Shown piece after piece: positions 10,250 to 22,000 of a stretch of DNA of 64,000 nucleotides. The stretch lies in the NCBI GenBank assembly GCA_025506515.1, contig CM046452.1, forward strand, positions 71,666,580 to 71,730,579. Direction: 5' to 3'. Position 1 is the first letter of the stretch. Every line of letters starts with the position of its first letter. The notes below the pieces were generated by a model, which made no database searches, was not told the origin of the DNA, and saw nothing but the letters and a program-made list of their open reading frames with translations. Made by a program: the position numbers and the translations under genes. Source of the DNA: Flaveria trinervia. Taxonomy: Eukaryota > Streptophyta > Magnoliopsida > Asterales > Asteraceae.

Positions 10250-13026
10250 ATGGAAGATCAGATGTCAGCCTTTACTGCTGGGAAGGACTCAAGGATACAT
10301 AACCTGCTGTTGCTTGAGAGTGAGGTGGGGATCACAATAAACCACCAAAGCTTTTGACTTTAGATGAGTTCCCCACTGGAAACAACGTTTTGAGATCTAC
10401 CTTAATGGAGTAGATCCTAATCTCTGGGAAGCCATTGAGATTGGTTATAGTACACCGGTGGGAGCTGATGGAGTTAAGCTAACATAAGCGGGATGACAGA
10501 CGCACAGAAAGTAAAGTACAATGCAGAGAAAAGAGTTTATGCATTGAACACTCAGTCTATCCCCAAGACATATTCACCAGTATTCAGAGAACAAGCAGTC
10601 CAAGAAACTGTGGGATGAGCTAGAGAAAAGATATGATGGGAATGCATCATTGAAGGCAATCAAGGCAAAGGAGTTAAAGAAGGAATTCGATAACTTCTCA
10701 TCAATTGGTAATGAAGTTTAGACGAAGTCATAGACAGATTCTACCACTTGATGAGCGAATTGCATACACATGGAGTGGCTACTTCCATGGAAGAGAAAGT
10801 AAGCAACTTCGCAGACGGATTGCCTGATAAGTGGGCTACATTCGTGTCTAACCTGAGACAGAATGGAATACTTGTAAAGCTGGATATAAATGACTTCATT
10901 CTTAAGTTGCGAGAAGAAGCACTAAGGATGAAGTATAGAGCTCAGAAGTCTTCGTACACACAAAATCCAGCTTTATACAACGCCACGCCTCAAGCTAAGA
11001 CATCTGGAGCACCACTCCAGACTGCTTTTGTGTCTAGCTCGTCAGGTCCTTCACATGCTTCTCCTTCTGGATCAGACACGTGGGTCATCATGTACCCATT
11101 ATATTGGATCAGAAGCAAGCGCTACCAAACTGAAGATCGAGAACCTCGGTAATGTGACCGTGGAAGTAGCTCGAGAGCATATGGATCTTTTAGCAGCAGT
11201 GGTTCATTCATATGATGGACTTGTTGCCGGGAAGATTGGAAACTGCCATCTGGCAGATGAGGACTACGAGCAGGTGGATGAGATGGAGCTTGAGAGAATG
11301 GATATAATGTGGGCCTTAGCAGTGCTGTCCGGAGGGCGAAGAAGTTTGTGAAAAGACTGGACAGAACTTGGTTGCTACTAAGGATACCACCTTTGGCTTC
11401 GACAAGAGTAAAGTGACCTGCTTTAATGTGGTGAGAAGGGGCACTTCAAAAGAGAATGTGTCAAGCCAAAGAACGGGTAATGGGAACCGTTCTCATCCTT
11501 TACTCGCCAAGACAAGCAAGCCTCTAGTTCTACTTCATCAAACAAGGATCCAAAAGCCTTAACTGCTCATGATGATGAAGGACAGGATTGGAGTTTTAGG
11601 TTTGTCTCACCAGGAGAATCTAACATTTGTTGGGTTGGCGGTCTTGATGATCTAGCAGTTGAGATAGCAATGTCACATAGTGAAGAAACAACTGCAGCCG
11701 AGGTCAGTTACAAGCCAAAGAGGAAGTTTCCACGTCAGAGACAGAAAAGTCAGAATCACCAGAACCAGAAACATCTGATGCTGCACTGATGGCTAACTCT
11801 TCTGAACCAACTCAGGTAAGTACCACTGACCAAATTTTTAAATCATGCTTGTTCTGATTGTGATACTTTTAGGAATAGCATAGATGAAAAATTTGCTAGG
11901 TTATTAGATCATAATGATAACTTAGTAAAAGATTTACGTCTGTGCACTGAGGCTAATAGAGTACTAAAACAAAATGAGCATAGTTATAAAGAAAAAATAG
12001 ACCTATTGACTAAACAACTTAGGGAAACCGAAGTAGTGGCTTTTAACCAAGCAAATGACATTAGGTACTATCTAAACTCCCTAGAAGACACTAAGAAACA
12101 AAAGGCAGTTCTAGAAGTAGAAGTAATTCACTAAAACAGAAACTGCATAGTTGGACTAGTTCGTCGCACATAGTTCAACACTTAGTAAAAGAAAGGAACA
12201 ACGGGGAGGGACTGGGTTATAAAGTGGTTCCGCCACCACCTGAGACCTTGATGAACACTAAGTCTAGACCTTTAAGTAGTAACCCATCAAGGATCATGTA
12301 GTGACTACTCCTCTTGTAAGTGATCCAGATCCCATGTTCATCTATTGACACTGGAAACAACAAAAGGAGACCACTTCAAAGGCAAAGGGAAAATTGCCTT
12401 GTGTTAATCTGGAAAAGAAGTTTGAAAAGGTAACTTAAAGTCAAGTTCTAACAAAGTCAAATCAGAACCTAAAAGGACTTCAAATGTTACTTTTCACATG
12501 CTTCAAGTCAAAAACCTTAACCAAAAGTGGAACATGTTAAACAGGTTAAACAGTAAATTGTTAAACCAGAGAAAACATCAAACATACAAGAGTCAAAACT
12601 AAAGTGATTGATGTTACTAGAGTGTCACGCACCTCTCCACAAAGAAAGTTTAATCATAAAGTGATAGCAGATGTGCTACAACTGTGGAGAATATGGACAC
12701 ATTGCTTCCTACTGTCTTTTATCAGACACTAGGAAGAAGATTGAATTTCAGGACTCAAAACCTAAGTCTTCTAAGAGGAGCTCTTTAACTCCACCTAGAA
12801 GAGCTAGTGAACCTAAAGTCCAACTTGCAGCCAGACGACTGTTTATCATAAACAGGCATTGCACAAATCTGGCTTATGGAAAGAAAAGTCAACCTACGTG
12901 TCTATACTGATAACAAGAAGGAACCTGAGCTACCCTCACCCTCTAAGGGTCAATGGGTGGAGTTTATGATGTGTGATGCCTCTGGGAACCAAGACAGTCA
13001 AAGCTTGGGTTCCTAACCTAAACTAA
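10250..13026 (+). pseudogene. Element C gag (long isoform)
   Basis: ATG at 10250 (MEDQMSAFTAGKDSR). UBN2-type capsid domain about 10380-10960; the first CCHC knuckle region near 11420 is frameshifted. An acidic linker leads to the donor site at 11815/11816. The reading then continues through a coiled coil (about 11930-12180) and a Lys-rich region to a second knuckle, CYNCGEYGHIASYC (about 12674-12715). It ends with the conserved WVPNLN-type motif and TAA at 13024-13026. One-base deletions are frequent (near 10330, 10480, 10570, 10715, 11430, 12125 and others). Family role: nucleocapsid/capsid. Unspliced RNA would make this two-knuckle Gag. Confidence 0.85.
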
Positions 13027-13048
13027 TTCATTTACTTTGTATGTGCAG
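11816..13048 (+). other. Putative alternative gag/pol intron of element C
   Basis: Donor CAG|GTAAGT is a perfect match to the plant 5' splice consensus. The acceptor is TTGTATGTGCAG at 13048, followed by GGTGTTCG. The length is 1233 bp. It encodes the C-terminal half of Gag and its stop codon. The intronless element A is joined at exactly these two points, and joining them in C puts protease in frame with Gag. The TAA-to-protease spacing differs between copies (20 in G, 21 in H, 22 in C), which argues against conserved stop readthrough or a fixed ribosomal frameshift. Confidence 0.82.
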
Positions 13049-16000
13049 GGTGTTCGATACAGTGCTGAGACTAACACGTGGATTATAGACAGCGGAGCAT
13101 CCAGGCACATGACAGGAAATAGAGCCTGTTATCTAACGTCAAACAAATAAAAGGAGGGCATGTTTCCTTTGCAGGAAACAAAGGGCTATATCACAGCTCA
13201 GGGAGAAGTGGGAAATCAGAAAGTTAAGTTTGATAAGGTGAACTACGTTCAACAACTTCAGAACAACTTACTTTGTTTCCCAAATCTGTGATAAAGGATT
13301 AAAGTCATCTTCGATAACCAGAAGTGTTACGTGCTGAAGAAAGAATATATGATCCCAGAGGACCAAGTTCTGATGACTGCTTCAAGATATAAAGACCTTT
13401 ATGTCTTGGATCTGTCAACAGGCTACAACGGATCATGAGGTTCAGTGTTTTTTATCTAAAGCTACTGAGAAGGATTCAATCTCCTGGCATCGGAGAATGG
13501 GACACATTAGTCAAAGGAAGATGAATCATTTGATTCAGAAGGATTTAGTGAGAGGAGTAAATGTCAAGAACTTCCAACTTCCTGATTTTGTGTAGCGTGC
13601 AAGAAAGGAAAACAGACAAAGAAGTCTCATAAGGAAAAGAAAGTTCATTCAATAGAACTTCCTCTTGAGTTCTTCACATGGATCTGTTTGGTCCAGTTAG
13701 TACAAGGAGCATTGCAGGCGACGTGTACTGTTTTGTGGTGACTGATGACTACTCAAGGTTCACTTGGGTAATGTTTCTGAAATCCAAATCAAAACTTTGG
13801 AGACATTCAAGGAATTAGTAACCACACTGGAATCTCTCTACAAGCTAAAAGTTAGACAAATACGCTCAGACAACGGGACAGAATTCAAGAATCAAGGGAT
13901 GGAGGCATACTGCAAGGAAAAGGGAATTGTGCATCAATTCACTTCTGCTTACACACCTCAGATGAATGGCGTTGCTGAGAGAAAGAACAGGAGTTTGATA
14001 GAGACAGCACGGACTATGCTGGCAGACTCGAAACTGCCTATCCAATTCTGGAATGAGGCAGTGGCAAATGCGTGTTATACACTGAATCGAGTCCTAATAG
14101 TCAAGCGCCACGGAAAGACATGTTATGAGCTACTACAAAGACGCAAACCAAATTGGAGTATCTTGAACCTTTTGGCGCACCGTGTACACTTCTGAAGAAG
14201 ACACAAGAAGGCAAATTCAGCGAGAAGGCAGTTGAAGGAATTTTTCTAGGATACAACATACCGAACAAGCGAGTTTACAATATTCAACGGGTCTTGTCGA
14301 AGTGTGGTGTAATGTCGACGTTCAGAGATATACCACACCACCTACAGGCAAAGGACCTGCATACTTCTTCGATTATGATGGATTCTTCAAGTCCTTCAAC
14401 ATCCCTCTCTCTCCCTCGGATGATGAGTTAGCTACTAGGATGATGTATGATATTCTAAATACACCATCTAGCACACAGGGAGAATCATCTACTCAGTCAG
14501 AGAAGGGTAGTCGATGACAGTGACTCCTCCTCTGAAGATGAAACTGAAGCAGATGACCAGAACAGTCAGGAGGAACAGGTTCCAGTTCCTGAAAGTCCAC
14601 AAGCATCCATAAGTGATGCACCCTCGACTTCGGAACCTCAAACTCCACTTCCTCAGATGCAGAACAAAATGTTCACAATCTTGGTTCGGAGGTGACTGTG
14701 CCGACTACTCCAGGATCACGACTAAACGTCTATCATCCCCTTGACAATGTTATTGGAGATGTCCGATCAGGAGTACAAACCCGAAATCAGCTATACTCAG
14801 CTGATTACGCCTCAGTTATGGAGAAGGTTACATTCATGATGGTGCTTATCGATGTTTTGTTTCGCAGGTTGAGCCAAAATATGTCAGTGAAGCACTAAAT
14901 GATGAGGCGTGGGTGAGTGCCATGCAAGAAGAACTTCTGCAGTTTAAGAAGTTAGGTGTATGGACTCTGGTTGATAGACCTAAAGGTGCTAAAGTCATTG
15001 GCACCAAATGGGTACTAAAATGCAAGAAGGATGACCAAGGAGTCATTATCAGGAACAAAGCTCGACTGGTTGGTTCAAGGTTGACTATAATGAGGTGTTT
15101 GCACCCGTGGCAAGGATGGAAGCTATTCGTATCTTCCTTGCCTATGCATCGTACATGAAGATTAAAGTCTACCAATTAGATGTGAAGAGTGCATTCCTTC
15201 ATGGGGAAATCAGGGGAAACAGTCTATGTAAGTCAACCCGAGGGATTTGAAGACCCTTATCATCGGGATAGAGTTTACAAGCTCGACAAAGCTTTATATG
15301 GGCTTCATCAAGCTCCTCGAGCTTGGTATGAGAAACTCTCGACTCATCTTGTGAAACACGGCTTTCGCAGGGGGGTCATTGACTGTACACTGTTTATTAA
15401 AGAAAAGGATGGCGACCTACTGCTTGTACAGATATATGTTGATGACATAATCTTCGGGTCAAAGAACGAAGAGTTATGCAAAGAGTTTGAAGCAGTGATG
15501 AAGAAAGAGTTTGAGATGAGTGCTATGGGAGAGATGAAGTTCTTTCTCGGGTTACAGGTGGATCAAACACCTAATGGGATCTTTCTACATCAGACCAAGT
15601 ATGTAGGAGACATTCTCAGTCGCTTTGACATGGAGAATGCTTCTGCTGCTGGGACTCCACTTGCTACGAATCATGATATAGCACCTGATGAGAATGGAGA
15701 TCTTGTAGATGCCACTATGTACCGAGGAATGATTGGATCCCTCATGTATCTCACTGCCTCAAGACCTGATATCATGTATGCTACATGTTTATGTTCCAGA
15801 TATCAGGCTAAACCTAAGGTCAATCATCTGATCGGGGTCAAAAGGATTTTTCGCTATCTAAAGGGTACACCCACACTGGGGTTGTGGTATCCTCATGATG
15901 ATGATTTGAGCTCACGGCGTATAGTGACTCGGACTACGGAGGCTGCAAAATGAACTACAAGTCTACATCAGCGGGGTGTCAATTCTTTGGGAGAAGATTA

Positions 16001-16404
16001 GTTACATGGCAGTGTAAGAAGCAGACATCGGTTGCATTGTCAACTGTGAAGCCGAATATGTTGCTGCTGCAAGTTGCTGTTCACAAATCATTTGGATTCA
16101 ACAGCAAATGCGGGATTACGGTTTAAAATTCTCATCTACTCCTATTTTTGTTGATAACTCTGCTGCAATTGCAGTAACTAAAAATCCGGTTCAACATCCT
16201 AAGACCAAACACATCGGTATTAAATACCACTTCATAAGAGACTGTTTTGAAAAGAACTTAATTGATGTGGTTAAAATTAATACTGATTTTCAACGTGCTG
16301 ACCTCTATACTAAAGCCTTTGATAAACCACGTTTTCAATATTTGCTAGAGGTCAACGGCGTTAAAAAGAAAAGTGAGGTAATTCCTGATGAGAATAATGT
16401 GTAG
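13049..16404 (+). pseudogene. Element C pol (protease, integrase, RT, RNase H)
   Basis: Protease DSGAS near 13090. GAG-pre-integrase WHRRMGH...  near 13480-13620. Integrase core with MDLFGPV, TDDYSRF and RSDNGTEF (13865-13890), then NGVAERKN near 13965. RT from about 14900 with KWVLKCKKDD, YKLDKALYGLHQAPRAWYE and the intact active site YVDDIIFGS (about 15437-15463). RNase H has the YSDSDYGG-type block near 15920, EAEY near 16050 and the C-terminal TKHIGIKYHFIRDC; it ends at the TAG at 16402-16404. The longest open piece is 254 codons (15189-15953). Frameshifts occur near 13270, 13595, 13775, 15065, 15935 and 16050, so no full polyprotein is encoded. Confidence 0.92.
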
Positions 16405-16539
16405 TCCGATGTAGTTTCGTTAAAGTTTATTTTATTTTATGTTATTTGTTTTTTTTTTTTGTCTGTTATATTTAAACTCATGTTATTTTGCTGTTTTAAA
16501 ATCCAAAAATAATTAAATCCGAAATGATTTTAGTATTTT

Positions 16540-16548
16540 AGGGGGAGA
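16540..16548 (+). promoter_or_regulatory. Internal polypurine tract of element C
   Basis: AGGGGGAGA preceded by TTTT, 136 bases after the pol stop. It resembles the terminal tract of the same element (AAGGGGGAGTT at 22407-22417). In copia elements without an extra ORF the plus-strand primer tract lies here. It may be a second plus-strand primer site or a relic from before the post-pol region was acquired. Confidence 0.45.
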
Positions 16549-17127
16549 ATATGTCAGCAAGTTAACAAAAATTAATAAATAAAAAAAAATGAGGGGAAGG
16601 GGGTAACTAGCTGAAATAAGGTAGATTGTGTCTGTGATACCGATTCAATACCTTTGGAAAATGATAGTACACAGGAACAAATCAAGAGGGATTTTAAATT
16701 TTAAGTTTTGAAAAGATGCAAAAGTTCAAAGTATAAGTCTGTGTAGTCTAAGCAATATAAAAAGGAAGATGATAGAAAACTGGCAACTCCTAAGGTGACA
16801 CAAAGAAAGTAGACTTAGAGGCTGCTAGACCACAAATGATATGTTGGTAGATTCAACACAATAGACAATTAGACCTGATGTGGTGATCTCAAGATCAAAC
16901 TAAGTTGTTCAACTGACTGTGGGCTTCCTTATCACTGGTTAACACAATCAAATATATTCCAATAAGGGGTAATGAGCATTTAAATGCCACAAACGTGTGC
17001 GGATGACCATAATTAGAGCAAAGCAAGAAAAAAATGAAAGACAAATGCAATAAAGCTAATGACTTATGTTGTTGGTGCATATTGTGTAAAATAAAATAAG
17101 CTGCTCTAACAAGGAGATAGGTTGTGT

Positions 17128-17236
17128 GCCTCTCTGCTGTGCGATGGCACTGACCTGAGGATAAGCATAACCTAGATATTCTAGAATTCATTGTTGTTTG
17201 CCGCCTCTCTGCTGTGCGATGGCACTGACCTGAGGA
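17128..17236 (+). repeat. Pair of 34-bp direct repeats
   Basis: Identical 34-mers at 17128-17161 and 17203-17236 begin GCCTCTCTGCTGTGCGATGG, offset by 75 bases and separated by 41. They lie in the non-coding spacer of element C. Confidence 0.85.
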
Positions 17237-17934
17237 CAGGCTTCTCTTTGAAAGCTCTAAGAATAGTCTCTTCTTGTAATAATACCCGAGACCGCTCAAA
17301 AACCTCTGAGGAATGTTGATTACCATATAAGTGTGGGATCCACAAATGTTAGCTGAAATAATTAAACCTAAATCAGTCACCAGTCTGCGTCAAAAGTCTG
17401 TGTATGGATTTAAGTGGACAAACATACTGACAATCTTAGTGGCTACATTCTCAAGAGTTCAAATCAATGTGAAAATCAAAGAGTTTCAGTATGATTTCCT
17501 TAAGTTGCTAACGACTCTGGATGAACACCGAGAATTTAAGCATCAAAAAGTTTTAATAACAAGTCCCAAATGATTTGATGTTCCTGTATGATTCCAAAAT
17601 TGAATTGGTCAGATATGATCAATCTAAGTTGAAGCTGTCTACTCCCAAACCAAATCCCTTAGATTTCCATCTTAGGGTTATCTCTCACAAAAAGTCCAAA
17701 AATAAACTTTATTTGTGTAGTTAGTTTAAGTTTCTATGTTAATCTTTTAATTGTGTGTCTGTCGGACTACATCAGGGAAATCGGAAGGGAATTAACTTAC
17801 CTAAAAGGGTCATGTCTGAGATGGCCACATGTTTCAAAGTTTAAAAAGTACATCTGAAGTGACTGAATTGGTTAAGAGCTTATAATGTCTATTTCAAAAG
17901 GTTAAAATGTTCAAAATGGCAGAAAATCTACCAA

Positions 17935-18970
17935 GTGTGACCCATTCGCGATTGGACCATGAATATGGACCAACCATGCGAATGGATCCCATTCGACGAT
18001 TGGCATGAATATGGACCAACCATGCGAATGGATCCCATTCGCACGACTGGACATGAAATTTAGTCATTCAACCGAATGGCGTTTAAGAATGATCCTTTCG
18101 ACCGAATGACAGGGTGCGAATGAGTCAGTCAACCGACTGAGACTTAGTCGGTTAAGTGAGATGCGAATAAAGGAGACCGAATGAGGCAGCGACCGACTGA
18201 GACTCAGTCGGCCGACTGAAAGCGACCGACTGGACCAATCGCACGACTGAACCTCAGTCGCCCGAATGAACTGAGCGAATGAGGCCAGTCGGCCGATTGA
18301 AATTAGGGTCAGTATTTAAAGGGCCTCAGTCGATCGCATCTCACTCATCACTCCCAATCGCACCCAAATCGCTTTCTTTCCGTTACTCTGCCAAAATTTC
18401 CAGAGATAGTTGTTCACATTGCTTTATCTTCTGACATTCGATTGACAAGTATACAGGTACATTGCAGTTACCTTATAGAAAATCAGAAGATCTTGAGTCG
18501 AATTTGGGTTATTCGAATGAAACATTGATCGGATTGAAAAATGCCCTAATAACCTACATAAACTAAGCTAAATGTTAAAATTAAGTTTAATAGGTCATTA
18601 GTGACGAGATGGCGAGTCCAATGAACTAGATATAGAGGGTTAAAACAAAAAAAATTGGTGAACAGAAAATTTGAATCGAACAGTGGTCTTCATGCGAATG
18701 GACAGCATGATGAACTTCAGTCGCACGACTGAAGGGCTCAAACTGCCCATACGCATGGCTGAACCATGCGTTTGAAGTTCAGTCGCATGACTGATGTAAC
18801 CGCATGAAGGTATATGCGTAGGAGCCCAATCGCACACTCCGAGATACGTATGGGGTCAATCGCACGACTGAATTCCATTCGTACCATTCAATCGTACGAC
18901 TGAACCCCTTTCGCACGGTTCAATCGCACATTTGAAATCAGTCGCACAATTTCAATCGCATGACAGAAAG
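17935..18970 (+). repeat. Palindromic word arrays in element C spacer
   Basis: Two blocks (about 17935-18315 and 18690-18965) of CAGTCG, CGACTG, GCACGACTG and GCGAATG words, with perfect CAGTCGCACGACTG at 18718-18731. It is the same word set as in the LTRs and leader but on a different backbone, so it is not a simple LTR copy. Confidence 0.7.
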
Positions 18971-19041
18971 ATGTTCTTCAAGCTTAATGAGTTCATGACT
19001 TCTTAGTAAATGGTACTAATGTTTACTATCTTTGTGTAACA

Positions 19042-22000
19042 GATGGCGAGTATGGACTATGAGCACAAAGCATAATATATGTGCCCATCTGGACTTAACA
19101 TCCAGAAATGCTGCAGAATTCTCTGGCATTATCACGTTTCTATTGAGATCACGGATTGCGCATGCCATCTCTACCCTTGCACCCCATATCGATCCATTCA
19201 ACAAGCCTTTGGGAAGGCGCTACAGTTGATAGATCATCTGAACCTCACTGCATAAGAAGTACCATATTTGGCGAGGATATTACCGTTTCTGAGGAGATCT
19301 AAGGATTGTACTTCAATGGGGGATGACGGTGACTGCCCAACCCGTTTACACCCCCTCACTGAGAGGATGTTTTCTCAGAGCCAAATACTCTGGGGACATC
19401 AATTCAGGGGTACTCAACAAGAGTAACCTCTGTCCCCAGTTTAAATACCTTGCACACGTGCTGCTCAAATGCATGGCTTCAAGAAAAGGTGGGTTTGATG
19501 AGCTGTCGGACCAAATGCAAAACGCATACGTTGCGTTGGTGCTGAACCATCCGTCAGCTTCTCTAAGATGATCTTCACCTATCTGGTGGAGAACATCAGG
19601 GGAAGGGAAGGAAGCCTTCTGTATGTACCCACGGTTTATGCAAATGATAATAGATCAGAAGCTTCCTTCCCTGCCAAAAGAACAGGAGGATTCGGTAGTC
19701 TTGGAGGTAATGGATGACAACACCCTGGGAAGGATGAAAGTATACCGGGGAAAGCAAGTGAAGCCTCCGGTCAGGAGGTTGTTGGTCATCTTGCCAGAGA
19801 GGACTATGTGTGCCGGAAAAGAGAAAGTGGCGTCACAAGGACAGTGACTCTGATGTGGAACAGATAGCCCTAACTCATGACTCAGATGAGGATGACAGTG
19901 GGGATGATGCTATTCCACTCAGAGGCACTGTGTCTGATTCTGTACCTCCTGTGTCGTCACATCTGCAGAGGTAACTGAGTCAGCGGGATTTCATCAAGAT
20001 TTTGTTCTTAACGAGGAGGATGAGGATGAATCGGATGAGGAGCCACTTACCCGAACTGTGGGAAGGAAAGTTGTTCCCACAGAACATGGTTAAGGGTTGT
20101 TGGTGAACAACCGAGAGGCTCCAGAGATACAGAAACTGACCCAACTTATGCTCCGGGGTCCTCAGACGGGATTGTGGGGGAGCTTCCTCCTCAACTGGAT
20201 CAAGGAGGAAGAGATGGCCAAACCCATGGCCAGAAAAAGAAGAAGCGTAGGTGTGATCTTTATCACTACCACATCCCCACATCTATCACAGCCCCACACC
20301 ATACCTTCCACAACATCCACACAATCCACCACATCCACCACATCTATCACAGCCCACCATACCTTCCACCACAAGCACCGTTTCCCTCCACCACACATAT
20401 TCTTTACTCCCTCATCACCACCACACTACACAGACCTATCTCACTACCGCCACTTCCACCACCACGTCACACCAATCAATGCCCTCAGCCCATCCCTCAC
20501 ACACCTATAGATCTCCTCTACCTCCAATCGGGGTAGAGGAACAGTTGTCGGCATTAAACAGAATGGTGTTGCGATTGCTGGCGGCTGATGAGGAAAAGAC
20601 AACTCAGATCCGCCAGCTTACTGACCTGACTGCTACACATCTCATAAAATTGCAGAGCAGGATCGAGTAATTGAGGAGCAGGCCCAGCAGTTGGCTGCTC
20701 AGAGCACCAAGATGGACCAACTCCAAGCTCAAAGTGTCGCAGCAAGTAAGCAAATAGAGGATGGAAAAGGCTAAAAGGACCATTTTGCTAAAATTGAAAG
20801 GATCAAAGGAGGAACCTTTAAAGATAAGGGATGGGGACAGAAATGATGATGAAATGAAGATGATGAAGACGATGATGATAATGAGAGTGAAACTGATGAA
20901 GAGAAAACCGAAGAATGGTGTGAAGATGAAGACACTGACGGAGGAGAAGCAGCTGAATCTGTCTCAGCTCCAGGGCAAAGAGAAAGATCAAAGAACAGAC
21001 AAGATCAGTCAGCTTCTGCTTCTGCCCTTCACGTGAAGAGCCGAGTATTCAGGATAAAAGTAAATAGTAGATGTTTATGTATTTATTTACTTTTGTATTC
21101 TGTATTGAAAAACCATGTACTAAATGTTTATATTAAGTTAATGCATTTTGTTTGATAAATTACTAATGATTTGAGTGTGAAATGTGTAAATCAAACAGAT
21201 CCAAAGTACAAAAGAGATGAGTTGATATTGCTCCCTTCAACAGGTCAAGTCTCAACTCACAATGATTCTTGATCTGCAAGGGATTGTCAGAAGGTCAGTG
21301 AGTTATACCCTGAAGAAGGTGAAATAATCATGACCTATCTAACGCAACTGGCAGAGATGTTCAGACTCAATCCTGATGAAATTGTCAAGGATGCTCCAAC
21401 AGTTGATTCAACCAGTGACGAAGAACTAAATGACGTTGATGAAGTTGAGGTTGATGAGAGATTACTACAGAAGAGTACCCTCAGTACGCTGACAACGAGG
21501 GTAATGTGGTCCCCAATCTGGGTGAGTCCCTAGTCAGTGATATGTTTGAGGTACTAGACAAGATGGAGCAGGAAACAGGAAAGACCGAAGGAACAGCCAA
21601 GCCTCAAATGATGACGTAGACATTCGAAAGGCTGAGTGGGCTGAATGTTTTAAAGAAGTTAGAGCCCAACGTGCTGCACGAAGAGGGATGCCTACACCAA
21701 GTTCTACAGCGTCAAGAAACATCTTACGGTGTCAGGCAGGATTATAGCATGGGCATATTTTGATGATCTTAACGTTTATGCCGTTAAGAGGGAGAAAGGC
21801 ATAGAGTACTTTAGATTTCCACATGATCTAAAGACTCTACCAGGTTTGAGCTCAACCAGCTGGCCAAATTGAAGCTGTGTGTATGCTGACCGAGAAAGAT
21901 GTCAGGCTGGTTTGAGGCTGCCCTAAAGAAAGAGTACCACACCAGGTGGATTAACTTCAGACCTCAACAACCTACAAGGTATATTAGAAGGTCTGAGATG

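Larger units (their letters stand above)
16549..19041 (+). other. Element C spacer between pol and post-pol ORF
   Basis: About 2.5 kb with no convincing ORF. It contains a 34-bp direct repeat (17128-17161 and 17203-17236) and two dense arrays of the CAGTCG/CGACTG words (about 17935-18315 and 18690-18965). It ends in TTTGTGTAACAG followed by ATGGCGAGT. A near copy of that last word pair, ACGAG then ATGGCGAGT, occurs at 18604-18617. The end could be a splice acceptor for a subgenomic message; unproven. Confidence 0.5.

Noticed and set aside
16895..17380. 161-codon minus-strand ORF in element C spacer
   Set aside because: It spans the 34-bp direct repeat (giving a repeated peptide), has no recognisable domain and lies antisense in a non-coding spacer. 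Chance ORF.
20162..20536. Overlapping ORFs rich in His/Thr/Val in both strands of the CCA repeat tract
   Set aside because: Low-complexity CCA/TGG repeat read in several frames. Only the Thr/Pro frame matches the F2 protein.
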